A DNA stretch of 64,000 nt from a virus, in the IMG/VR virus record IMGVR_UViG_3300009702_000021, positions 1-64,000 of that record; one strand, written 5' to 3'. Numbering within the stretch: the first letter of the stretch is position 1; each line of letters begins with the position of its first letter. Below are positions 52,301 to 58,449 of this stretch, piece after piece. Both the position numbers and the translations under genes were made by a program. The notes beneath the pieces are model-generated. The model saw only the letters and a list, made by a program, of their open reading frames with translations, did no database searches and was not told the DNA's origin.

Positions 52301-53391
52301 CCACTTCGACCCTGGCCTACGGCATCAACATGCCGGCGCGACGGGTCATGGTCGTCGGAATCCACCGCGGCCTGGAGAAGGTCGCACCGCTAGACGTACT
52401 CCAGATGTTCGGGCGGGCCGGGCGAGTGGGCCTCGACCCTGAAGGCGATGCCTACCTACTGGTCCCGGAGACCCGTGATCCACGCGAGTTCGACCGGACC
52501 GTCGAGGCCTACTCGAAGCCAGGTCTGATCGAGAGCCAGCTGAACGAACTGCACACGCTGGCCTTCCACTTGACGGCGGAGGTAGCCGAGGGGTCAGTGA
52601 GGACGACCGCGGATGCAGTTGCCTGGCACGCCCGTTCGCTCGCGGCACAGCAGGGCCGGGGTCTTGACCAGGAAGGGAAGGTGCTCAGCGCCTCCCGGGT
52701 AATGCATGACCTCTGCCAGTGCGGCGTCCTCAAGGAGGAGGACGGGAGCTATGAGGCGACACAGCTCGGTCACGTCGCGAGCCGACTCTACTACAGTCCG
52801 TTCGACGTAGCTGACTGGGCGTCCAACTTCCGCTGGGCCGCGGAGCGGGATAAGCACCACAACGATGACGTGGTCGCGTGGGCGCTCGGGAACGTCCGGT
52901 CGGCCTATTCCAAGAGCTACTTGCCGAAGGAACACGCTGGTGACATGGGAGACCTCGAGTGGCGCCTAGGACAGGTCGGAGTGGACCGGGCCTCCAACCT
53001 CCCGCCCGCTTGCCTGGCTTTCCGTGGGATGATCGAGGGGACCAAGTACAGGGCGATGTCGTCCTATCAGCGCCAGCTAGAGTACGACGCCGACAGGATC
53101 ATGCAGGCGATCACCATGATCGACGCTCGGGTGCTCAAGTCGCTCGGGAAGACCTACTGTGACGGCCTGGGTATGCGACTTCGCTACGGGTGCTCCTGGG
53201 AGGAGGCCGACCTGTGTCACATCCCCGGGGTAGGCTCCCGCCGCGCACGGCAACTGGCTGCCGCGGGAGTCAGTGGGGTAATGGACGTCCTGGAGAATCG
53301 CAAGAAGGTGGTCGACGCACTCGGGAGCAAGATCGCGCAGAGCGTGATCCGCGGGGCTAAGGAGGTTGCCAGGAAGCGTGGAGCGCGTTGA
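49321..53391 (+). CDS. Ski2/Hel308-like helicase with zinc-ribbon N-terminus and intein
   Basis: 1356 residues from ATG 49321 (GTG 49291 possible); 971 after splicing. Residues ~100-160 hold CPECDSYLILRDRDLECAEC then CPNCGGRTALRYRKLKG. The helicase core has VIAASTSAGKTLSAEMVMGD (I), VVVDEAHLL (II), IVLLSATMPNV (III), then STLAYGINMPARRVMVVG and MFGRAGRVGLDPEGD (VI). The C-terminus has a HhH (LCHIPGVGSRRARQLAAAG). It likely unwinds forked or branched DNA. Palindrome copies 20 and 21 lie in its coding sequence. Confidence 0.85.
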   Translation: MSKSRLTPVLKGLNPIEKSRVETWVPTDREGLVVRVRDPGPGEGIPVTLIEDLTEVEVHDETSGAWIRGRAAAQTTPGWPVTLIKAVERIRAEAERAMVCPECDSYLILRDRDLECAECGLCMNPDCPNCGGRTALRYRKLKGQPADIPPAFWACRDDACASALLWGQRDPQPQQVPDKPWTEHGEREEQIAEAREVLDHPLVSEANAVKKLRVILDENPDRVLPLVLGETTPSGKKTVQARLEEKLAEERRQGKPRRRVKRRAQKARRVQPGEKREGIKYYGPEDSLPGPSGTSLVEVPEDDETSVASSVYPHHRLAHAALNPIQSRVLDVYDRNCNVVIAASTSAGKTLSAEMVMGDALDRGAKAIFLAPLRAVSQEKYDDWCDEDHPWSELGVEICTGDYTMSQAKRKALRRADVIVMTSEMLDSKTRRMGSDENGWLMETLCVVGSSGIALADGTTKTIKEIVEERLEIEVLAFNHSIGKVVKRRVTGWHKNRLGDRNLVEITCGTASLTCTEDHEIYQRGVGYTAARKLTSSSTLEVLDAGQEGTQIRREAHGRADGHRAIGCHRDTARRQLTIVGNREPGKCQNACEEQPRTAGVRVVEVRDASASCADSSEGGAESWIQARRNGIRIFHEVLRRGPTQDQTIDRTREDGDARSAGLVDGARGTGRVVHGRRIEVEGGESRTTYTVNDCRRGAVDVALAQGGVEYRDQADVGQEQSLRGATYSGGIRRAVYGYRETIRDRDNMHGAQGIAQERVAVLHDVRHRVRGNEASDPARDETCHLPVRGLHEGPSPYDSETERREDRFVYDLTVEGEHNYFAEGVLVHNCVVVDEAHLLTMKDRGDALECGLERFTRFNPHARIVLLSATMPNVHELGSWLTRLNGKPTRLVQSAWRPTKLTVHPVPYDHQTSGYSYHKNEDSKRAKAIELLQKYSEDKWIVFVHTKKMGHALLAQLRDRHEPAEFHSADLTRDNRLRLEDRFRHGDLRVVVATSTLAYGINMPARRVMVVGIHRGLEKVAPLDVLQMFGRAGRVGLDPEGDAYLLVPETRDPREFDRTVEAYSKPGLIESQLNELHTLAFHLTAEVAEGSVRTTADAVAWHARSLAAQQGRGLDQEGKVLSASRVMHDLCQCGVLKEEDGSYEATQLGHVASRLYYSPFDVADWASNFRWAAERDKHHNDDVVAWALGNVRSAYSKSYLPKEHAGDMGDLEWRLGQVGVDRASNLPPACLAFRGMIEGTKYRAMSSYQRQLEYDADRIMQAITMIDARVLKSLGKTYCDGLGMRLRYGCSWEEADLCHIPGVGSRRARQLAAAGVSGVMDVLENRKKVVDALGSKIAQSVIRGAKEVARKRGAR
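49726..49739. repeat. 14-bp palindrome, copy 20 (perfect)
   Basis: TTGCGGTACCGCAA in the zinc-ribbon region of the Ski2-like helicase, read Leu-Arg-Tyr-Arg-Lys. Confidence 0.95.
50841..50854. repeat. 14-bp palindrome, copy 21 (perfect)
   Basis: TTGCGGTACCGCAA in intein 4, extended to 18 bp by AC/GT, 96 bases before the nested endonuclease ATG. Confidence 0.95.
50951..51760 (+). CDS. LAGLIDADG endonuclease nested in the Ski2-like intein, +1 frame
   Basis: 269 residues if started at ATG 50951 with GGAGG 6 bases ahead (an ATG at 50876 has no ribosome site). ERSVVIGTLLGDSSLSW and LAAWYMDDGSRSRG are the two LAGLIDADG motifs with intact Asp. C-terminal CTMCGTGF... CRSEDC could bind zinc. The stop TAA 51758-51760 overlaps the block F code of the intein. 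Intact and G/C-rich in third positions, so likely active. Confidence 0.8.
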   Translation: MPVKKGHRFGAKRTVELTDIERSVVIGTLLGDSSLSWGTGNRVSARMRVRNSLAQREFVLWKYEMLRRLVRTPPKEAPNRGYKRDGMAFGFSTRSFGEDLLKIKQLIEPGKTVTRDLLDLLTEPEGLAAWYMDDGSRSRGASLVLHTQSMTADEVRLTSRWLREEWNIETRPMSVKNRAYEVLRIPAESGERFMDIVRPFVTGITCMEHKVLHRRESLFCTMCGTGFEATRRQIQRETRLVTCRSEDCMRALARMIQRLNDARIGSSTT

Positions 53392-53402
53392 GGATTTTAG
53401 GG

Positions 53403-53431
53403 TAGACAGCCGGCTATATACCGGCTATACT
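53403..53431 (+). promoter_or_regulatory. Sigma70-type promoter C before the small DNA-binding operon
   Basis: TAGACA (53403-53408), 17-base spacer, TATACT (53426-53431): a good match to consensus. The direct repeat CCGGCTATA at 53410 and 53421 is again 11 bases apart and overlaps the -10. The -35 with the following GC(C)GGCTA resembles promoters A and B. Confidence 0.7.
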
Positions 53432-53459
53432 CTGACTAGATTAGAGTTAGAGGTGAGCT

Positions 53460-53717
53460 ATGGCAAAGAAGCGAATCAAGCGACCGAACAACCCCGCTGG
53501 GGATGCGGTACCGCAAACTCCGACCATCATAGTCAATGACCCTACGTCCTCGGTTGACTTTAGCCGTGACGCTAAGGGGCAGCCCCGTTGGACCATCAAG
53601 GTCTATGGGGATGCTGACCAGATGGACGAGGTCCTCGATGAGGTCCTCCGGCTCGACCGGGAGCTACTCCGCCGCACCACCATCGGGGAACAGAGAGAGG
53701 ACCCCGACGATGAGTAA
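53460..53717 (+). CDS. Small basic/acidic protein, unknown
   Basis: 85 residues from ATG. KRIKRPNNPAGDAVPQTPTI has palindrome copy 22 read as AVPQ; the C-terminus (DVLRLDRELLRRTTIGEQRE-like) is helical. It is first behind promoter C, and its stop overlaps the next ATG. Possibly a regulator of that operon. Unknown. Confidence 0.5.
   Translation: MAKKRIKRPNNPAGDAVPQTPTIIVNDPTSSVDFSRDAKGQPRWTIKVYGDADQMDEVLDEVLRLDRELLRRTTIGEQREDPDDE
53503..53516. repeat. 14-bp palindrome, copy 22 (one change)
   Basis: ATGCGGTACCGCAA in the first gene behind promoter C, read Ala-Val-Pro-Gln; base 1 differs. Confidence 0.85.
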
Positions 53718-54162
53718 GAACAGGATCAGACGGCGCAAGAAGGCTCGGAGAAAGCGCCCACAGGATCGCTCGAGTGGTAGTCCCGAGGGGTTGACCATGG
53801 ATGAGATGCTGAACCGGATCAACGAGGCCAAGGACCCGACGTGGATGACGACTGATGAGGTCAGGCACGTCTTCAACGACTGCCACGTCGTCACGGTCTA
53901 CAAGATGAACGCCCGGAAGGAGTTGACTCCCTACAGGAGGAGGTCAACGGGACCGTCCAATTACTACAGGCGCGATCAGGTCGAGAGCGCCGTTAGGCGC
54001 CGGTTCCAGCTGGTCCAGGCAAGCAGCGACAGCACAGGGAGTGATGATGGGGCAGTCTACGAGACGGGCGTCCTTCGGGGAGCCAGGGGTCGTCCTCGCA
54101 AGAGCCAGAACGACGACACGAAGCCGCGCCGGAAGGCCAAGCGACGGAACAAGCCCAGGTGA
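53710..54162 (+). CDS. Excisionase-type HTH protein with AT-hook
   Basis: 150 residues from ATG 53710, overlapping the upstream TGA. WMTTDEVRHVFNDCHVVTVY, then RKELTPYRRRSTGPSNYYRR, is a MerR/excisionase-like helix-turn-helix. Near the end is the AT-hook RGRPRK in a basic tail. It would bind DNA, perhaps with a directional role. The sigma-like gene overlaps its 3' end by ~119 bases. Confidence 0.6.
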   Translation: MSKNRIRRRKKARRKRPQDRSSGSPEGLTMDEMLNRINEAKDPTWMTTDEVRHVFNDCHVVTVYKMNARKELTPYRRRSTGPSNYYRRDQVESAVRRRFQLVQASSDSTGSDDGAVYETGVLRGARGRPRKSQNDDTKPRRKAKRRNKPR

Positions 54163-54742
54163 CCTGCTCACGGTCGAGACTACGGTTAGGAATCTGGCCT
54201 ATCAGATGCGCCGAAACATCCCACTGCTCCGTGACCTCGACAACGAGGACCTGGTCCAGGAGTGCTACGTGAAGGCCCTCACGAGCCTAGACCACTATGA
54301 CCCTAGGCTCTCATCGCTCAAGACGTGGACCGTAGGGATCGCTAGGAATCACCTGGTGAGCGTGGCCCGCAGGATTGGATCACGGCCCCAGGTAAACCGG
54401 GAGGACATTGAGATAGTCTCCGGCGTGCCTGGCTCAGCGGATCCGTCCTATGAGCCAGATATTGGTCGCAGGGTCGTGCTACGTTCCCAGACCAAGGAGA
54501 TGCTCGGGTGGCTCTCGCAGTGTCCCGACGGGATCGACCAGGGGTGGGCGGTCCTGAACCTCCTACTCAAGACGAACGCTAACTGGAGCTACACCGCCAA
54601 CGCCCTCTGCATCCACACCGGGCAGGCATGGACCACTGAACGCGTGCGCAATGTGGTGCGCGCGATCAAGAAGACTCCTCGCGGACAAGCGCTGTGCGAC
54701 TCCCTGGGAATCCGTATCGACAACGACAACGAAGGAGACTGA
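54044..54742 (+). CDS. Sigma-70-type factor, region 2 only, overlapping start
   Basis: ~232 residues. LLRDLDNEDLVQECYVKALT then LDHYDPRLSSLKTWTVGIARNHL is the sigma region 2 signature (-10 binding/melting). The C-terminus (NWSYTANALCIHTGQAWTTE) has no clear region 4. The start is uncertain: ATG 54044 overlaps the upstream gene by ~119 bases, and the only later ATG (54206) cuts region 2. It probably directs phage promoters. Region 4 absence suggests a helper or diverged -35 recognition. Confidence 0.6.
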   Translation: MMGQSTRRASFGEPGVVLARARTTTRSRAGRPSDGTSPGDLLTVETTVRNLAYQMRRNIPLLRDLDNEDLVQECYVKALTSLDHYDPRLSSLKTWTVGIARNHLVSVARRIGSRPQVNREDIEIVSGVPGSADPSYEPDIGRRVVLRSQTKEMLGWLSQCPDGIDQGWAVLNLLLKTNANWSYTANALCIHTGQAWTTERVRNVVRAIKKTPRGQALCDSLGIRIDNDNEGD

Positions 54743-54743
54743 A

Positions 54744-56117
54744 ATGGCTCGGGTTGCTACCAAGAAGACCAACAAGAAGGCTGACCCTCTCGATGACCTC
54801 GAGCGCGAGATCGCGGAAGACCTCGAGAGCGAGTTCGACCCGGAGGACCTCGATGGGGACGAAGCGCCGGCCAACGAGGCCAGTAAGCCGGCGAAGGCCC
54901 TGTTGGGGCAGATCGTCAGCTTCACCAACGATGAGGGGGCGACGATCACCGGTAAGGTGATCGAGGCCGGCCTCACCGACGAGGACACCAACGAGTTTGA
55001 CCCGGACGGCGTGACCGTCGAGGACGAGGAGGCGTTCTGGGACACGACGCACGACCAGTGTACTGTTCACGGCGGCAAGAAGGACTCCGGTAAGAAGGCA
55101 CCGGCAAAGACTTCCGGCCGTAAGCCTAAGGCCGCCAAGTCGTCGGCCAAGACGGAGGACAAGGACGGGACTGGGGCGCGTGAGCGCCGCATGATCGAGG
55201 TCGGCAAGGTCAAGGTGTCGCGCGACAAGCCACGCGACGTCGACAAGGAGTCGCCGCGCTACAAGCGGATCCTGGCGGACATCAAGAAGCGCGGTCAGCG
55301 CCATCCGATCGACGTCGAGTCGTTCAGCAAGCCCACGCTGATCGACGGGCTCCGTCGGCTCTCCATCGCTGAGGACCTGGGCTGGACCCACATCGAGTGC
55401 CAGGAGGACGAGAAGGTCGAGGACGCGGACGACCGGCTGTTCCACGGCCTGATGGACAACGAGGCCAGGGAGGAGATGAGCTGGGTCGACATCGGCCGCA
55501 CGACGGCCAAGCTCGTCAACGGGGGTAAGTACTCCCAGCGGAAGATCGCCCGGAGCCTCGGGCTCAGCGAGTCGCAACTGTCCAAGATGGTCAGCGCCGT
55601 CTCCAAGAAGGGGCTGCCGAAGAAGCTGCTTTCCATCGCGGAGAACGGGTCGGTTGACCCCGGTGACGAGAAGCACTCCAACTACTCGATGTCGGTCTTC
55701 CTGGAGTTGCCGACGGCGTCGAAGAAGGTCCAGGACCAGGTCTACGAGCTGATGTCTGATGGCAAGCCCTGTTCGCTCCAGGACCTCCGCAACCTCAAGA
55801 AGGCCGACAAGAAGGAGCGCCAGGCGGCTGGCGAGGACGTCGGTGAGGATCGCCCGAGCAGCAGCAGCGGTGCGTCCTCCTCGACCTACCAGGCGGTCAA
55901 GGTGGGCGACTGGATCGAGTTCAAGGTCGTCCAGGACGAGGTCGTGGTCAAGGTCACCCTCGACTGGCCGAAGAAGACGTTCCGGGGCTTCGACCCGGTC
56001 CAGGAGATCAAGGAGGCCCTCGAGGTCGCCTACGGGGACGAGAACAAGGCCGACAGCATCGACTCCGACAAGGCGCTCGGGACGGCCCTCTCGCGGGCCA
56101 AGAAGGAGCTGGCCTAG
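54744..56117 (+). CDS. ParB-like protein with ParB and HTH domains
   Basis: 457 residues after GAAGGAG. The first ~135 residues are charged and likely disordered. Residues ~140-225 are a ParB/Spo0J domain (IEVGKVKVSRDKPRD, LADIKKRGQRHPIDV, TLIDGLRRLSIAEDLGW), with the G-x-R-R of CTP-binding ParB. Residues ~255-285 (YSQRKIARSLGLSESQLSKM) are the HTH. Family members KorB and Noc bind dispersed palindromes. This genome has a 14-bp dispersed palindrome, so this is my first candidate binder; that link is inference. Confidence 0.75.
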   Translation: MARVATKKTNKKADPLDDLEREIAEDLESEFDPEDLDGDEAPANEASKPAKALLGQIVSFTNDEGATITGKVIEAGLTDEDTNEFDPDGVTVEDEEAFWDTTHDQCTVHGGKKDSGKKAPAKTSGRKPKAAKSSAKTEDKDGTGARERRMIEVGKVKVSRDKPRDVDKESPRYKRILADIKKRGQRHPIDVESFSKPTLIDGLRRLSIAEDLGWTHIECQEDEKVEDADDRLFHGLMDNEAREEMSWVDIGRTTAKLVNGGKYSQRKIARSLGLSESQLSKMVSAVSKKGLPKKLLSIAENGSVDPGDEKHSNYSMSVFLELPTASKKVQDQVYELMSDGKPCSLQDLRNLKKADKKERQAAGEDVGEDRPSSSSGASSSTYQAVKVGDWIEFKVVQDEVVVKVTLDWPKKTFRGFDPVQEIKEALEVAYGDENKADSIDSDKALGTALSRAKKELA

Positions 56118-56137
56118 CAGGGTCCAGGGGCCGAGAC

Positions 56138-56668
56138 GTGGCGGCGAAGCGCGCACGTAGGGTGGAGAGGAAGCCGGACGACGTCCGGCGGTCCACTCCG
56201 GTCGACCCGGACAGGGTCGCTGGCCTGCACCGCAGGCTCGCGGTCCTCCGGGTCCGGCACGAGGATCCAGATGAGATGGACGCCTCGTCCCTCCGCACGC
56301 AGTTCGTAGCGATCCGCCGGTCGCGAAACGTGATCCAGCGGATAGTCTCACGCCTCAGCCCACGGCTCGGACAGCTACGTGCCGACGCCTCTCGGATCGA
56401 GGCCGTCATAGCGGCGGAAGCAGCAGAGTTGTCCCTGCCCACCAACGCTGCGCTCGACGGGTGCCGGAACGAGTCCCAGAGGAAGGCCCTGCTGCGGTCT
56501 TACCTCCAGGAGTGGTACGAGGCGAGGGAGGACGTGCGTGCGGACCTCCTGCTCATCGAGGAAGTGATGACGCACGCGAAATGGGTCCGCGAGGAGATGA
56601 AGTACGCGTTCGAGGAAACGAGTCGGAGCCTCGCGGCTATCGAGATGGACTACAAATACGAGCGGTGA
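56138..56668 (+). CDS. Helical protein after ParB, unknown
   Basis: 176 residues from GTG. Long helical stretches (RRSRNVIQRIVSRLSPRLGQ; EEVMTHAKWVREEMKYAFEE) suggest coiled coil. It is basic at the N-terminus (MAAKRARRVERKPDD) and may bind DNA or ParB. No motif recognised. Confidence 0.5.
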   Translation: MAAKRARRVERKPDDVRRSTPVDPDRVAGLHRRLAVLRVRHEDPDEMDASSLRTQFVAIRRSRNVIQRIVSRLSPRLGQLRADASRIEAVIAAEAAELSLPTNAALDGCRNESQRKALLRSYLQEWYEAREDVRADLLLIEEVMTHAKWVREEMKYAFEETSRSLAAIEMDYKYER

Positions 56669-56670
56669 CC

Positions 56671-56684
56671 TTGCGGTACCGCTA
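56671..56684. repeat. 14-bp palindrome, copy 23 (one change)
   Basis: TTGCGGTACCGCTA in the gap before the SSB-like gene, 18 bases before its ATG; base 13 differs. Confidence 0.85.
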
Positions 56685-56702
56685 ACAGCAAAGGAGCCAG
56701 AG

Positions 56703-57512
56703 ATGCCACGCACAGTCGGATGGGAAGACAAGTCGATCACTGGAGGCCGGGGAGGGCCAGACAAGGAGCGCAGGTTCCGGGGCGTAAAGGGGACGACGTT
56801 CGTCGTCAGGGTCGTCACGGACTGTGAGGAGTACCGGAAGCACTTCGTCGATGACGTGTTGGAGCCGAGCAAGAGTGGCGAGGCCAGGGGGTTCAACATG
56901 AACTGCTCGAAGACCTGGAACGACGAGCTGGAGGACTACGACGGAGAGTGCATCGGCTGCGAACGGGAGTACGAGACCTCGACCAGCTACATCGCCGGCA
57001 TCCTGGTGCTCGGGTTCTACAAGGGCCGGTCGACGCGCGTGCAGCGGCAGGACCCCGAGAACGCGGTCCACTACTGGGACTTCGGTCCGGACAAGTACCG
57101 CCAGATCAGCGACATCGTTCTGGACCTCCAGCGGAGCAAGAAGCCGAAGAAGTTGGCCCAGGTGGAGCTGACGGTGAAGTGCGAGGACGAGCACTACCAG
57201 AAGTTGAACATCGCGATCGGAACTGGAGACCCGATCATGGACAAGGAGAACGCCCGCGACTACCTCGACTGCTGGAAGGAGGAGGGCCCCGCGCTGATCA
57301 AGGCCGCCTCGGAGGCTCCCAGCATCGCGGAGCAGAAGCGTCGGCTCAAGCCCAAGCGGAAGCGCGATGATGACCGTGGTGATGGCAGTGAGGACGAGAA
57401 GCGGACGAACAAGAGGACTCCCAAGCGCCGGAGCAAGAAGCCAGACCCGGAGCCGGACGATGACCAGGACGGAGGTGACGAGGACCTCGACTCCCTGCTG
57501 GATGACATCTAG
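56703..57512 (+). CDS. Single-stranded DNA-binding protein-like, acidic tail
   Basis: 269 residues after AAAGGAG. Cys-rich core (CSKTWNDELEDYDGECIGCE, then STSYIAGILVLGFYKGRSTR) could hold zinc in an OB-like fold, as in T4 gp32-type proteins. The C-terminus is basic (KRTNKRTPKRRSKK) then strongly acidic (DDDQDGGDEDLDSLLDDI), the hallmark tail that recruits replication partners. No certain homologue named. It lies by the recombinase, which fits. Confidence 0.55.
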   Translation: MPRTVGWEDKSITGGRGGPDKERRFRGVKGTTFVVRVVTDCEEYRKHFVDDVLEPSKSGEARGFNMNCSKTWNDELEDYDGECIGCEREYETSTSYIAGILVLGFYKGRSTRVQRQDPENAVHYWDFGPDKYRQISDIVLDLQRSKKPKKLAQVELTVKCEDEHYQKLNIAIGTGDPIMDKENARDYLDCWKEEGPALIKAASEAPSIAEQKRRLKPKRKRDDDRGDGSEDEKRTNKRTPKRRSKKPDPEPDDDQDGGDEDLDSLLDDI

Positions 57513-57515
57513 GGA

Positions 57516-57551
57516 TCTTGGTGGGGCCTGCTCAGTCAGGCCCCACCAAGA
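57516..57551 (+). terminator. Transcription terminator hairpin
   Basis: Perfect 15-bp stem (57516-57530 with 57537-57551) and a 6-base loop just after the SSB-like gene; no clear U-tract. Palindrome copy 24 follows 7 bases later. Confidence 0.8.
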
Positions 57552-57558
57552 CCTGACC

Positions 57559-57572
57559 TTGCGGTACCGCAA
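57559..57572. repeat. 14-bp palindrome, copy 24 (perfect)
   Basis: TTGCGGTACCGCAA, followed by AAGGAGG and the GTG of the HIRAN gene 16 bases on. Confidence 0.95.
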
Positions 57573-57588
57573 AGTGAAGGAGGTTGAA

Positions 57589-58029
57589 GTGTTCAAGACG
57601 ACGCTAAAGCTGGCCGGGGTCACGTTCCCTAACCCGGACGGGACTGCGCGTCAGGACATCCTAGGGGTGCTCTATGACGAGTACTGGACTGAGGACCTGG
57701 AGCAGGAGATCAAGCTGGAGCTACGGCCGGAGCCGGACAACAAGTACGACAGCAACGCCGTCGCTGTGTTCTGCACTGCCCCTGAGGATGCCGTGGGCCA
57801 GATCGGCTACGTCCCGGCGGAGCAGGCCGCGATGGTCGGTACTGCTATCACGGAGGGACGCCTGAGGTCAGCCGAGTTCGATGAGATGGGCTGTGCCCGT
57901 GGTAACCGAATCTGGGCACGTCTCCACATTGAGATGAGGTCAGAGCATGACTCCCCAGAGGACCCGTTCGGGGACGACGCCGAGTTCCTGACGGACGAGG
58001 ACGGGACGACCTACAGGGTTATCGGATAA
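57589..58029 (+). CDS. HIRAN-domain protein
   Basis: 146 residues from GTG after AAGGAGG. LKLAGVTFPNPDGTARQDIL, then LELRPEPDNKYDSNAVAVF and VGQIGYVPAEQAAMV is a HIRAN domain, a small DNA-end/ssDNA sensor usually fused to Rad5/HLTF-type helicases. Here it stands alone. A role guiding repair or fork remodelling with the Snf2 or Ski2 helicases is inference. Confidence 0.75.
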   Translation: MFKTTLKLAGVTFPNPDGTARQDILGVLYDEYWTEDLEQEIKLELRPEPDNKYDSNAVAVFCTAPEDAVGQIGYVPAEQAAMVGTAITEGRLRSAEFDEMGCARGNRIWARLHIEMRSEHDSPEDPFGDDAEFLTDEDGTTYRVIG

Positions 58030-58035
58030 GGACTC

Positions 58036-58125
58036 ATGTAGATCGACTGGGACACGGTGAAGCAACTCCACATGAGGCTCGACAACGCGCGGGACGATTA
58101 TAGGCTCAAGGAGGAGCGCGGATAG
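58036..58125 (+). pseudogene. Possible short gene interrupted by amber at codon 2
   Basis: AAGGA precedes ATG TAG ATC GAC TGG ..., and the frame runs to TAG 58123-58125 (28 codons after the first TAG). If codon 2 were CAG the peptide would start MQIDWDTV. GTG 58057 could start a 22-residue remnant. Same kind of CAG-to-TAG event as in DnaB, or chance. Confidence 0.25.
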
Positions 58126-58167
58126 AGGCCCATGATGAGGAGACGAAGGCTAGGAACAACAAGACAA

Positions 58168-58239
58168 AGCGGTGTAGCTCAGTGGTAGAGCGGCGGTCTT
58201 ATGAGCCGTTAGCCGGGGGTTCGATCCCCTCCATCGCCA
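58168..58239 (+). tRNA. tRNA, anticodon read as UAU (Ile)
   Basis: 72 bases with D-arm GCTC/GAGC, anticodon loop CTTATGA and T-arm GGGGG TTCGATC CCCTC. A 1:72 A-C mismatch is present. CCA is not encoded. AUA is likely a rare codon in a G+C-rich host, so the phage would supply it. The anticodon assignment is my own folding. Confidence 0.7.
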
Positions 58240-58242
58240 ATG

Positions 58243-58322
58243 GTCCTGGTAGCTCAGTTGGTAGAGCGTATCCAGTGAAATATCTGGGTAAGGTGTCACG
58301 GGTTCGATCCCCGTCCAGGGCC
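58243..58322 (+). tRNA. tRNA with an abnormal anticodon arm
   Basis: Acceptor GTCCTGG/CCAGGGC, D-arm GCTC/GAGC and T-arm ACGGG TTCGATC CCCGT are good. The middle is seven bases too long. The best stem is TATCCAG/CTGGGTA with an 8-base loop (TGAAATAT), or a 10-base loop containing GAA (Phe). I cannot assign an anticodon. It may be a mutated, intron-bearing or frameshift-type tRNA. Confidence 0.55.
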
Positions 58323-58380
58323 ACCTCATACAAACGTCCTGTGGGTCCCGTAGCGGGTTCCGTGGCGGGTCGCAGGATAG

Positions 58381-58414
58381 ATTCGGGACCCGGTCTCCCC
58401 GCCGGGTCCCGAAT
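58381..58414 (+). terminator. Terminator after the tRNA genes
   Basis: Perfect 13-bp stem (58381-58393 with 58402-58414) and an 8-base loop. It sits in the 127-base gap between the second tRNA and the resolvase gene. The 5' part of the gap (58030-58167) holds no other gene I can support beyond the amber-broken ORF. Confidence 0.75.
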
Positions 58415-58449
58415 CGCTTACACAGTCAGAGACGCATCCTGGAGGCTAC

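Noticed and set aside
54666-56351. 561-residue open frame on the minus strand
   Set aside because: Leu/Arg/Val-rich shadow of the ParB-like gene, without a ribosome site or domain.
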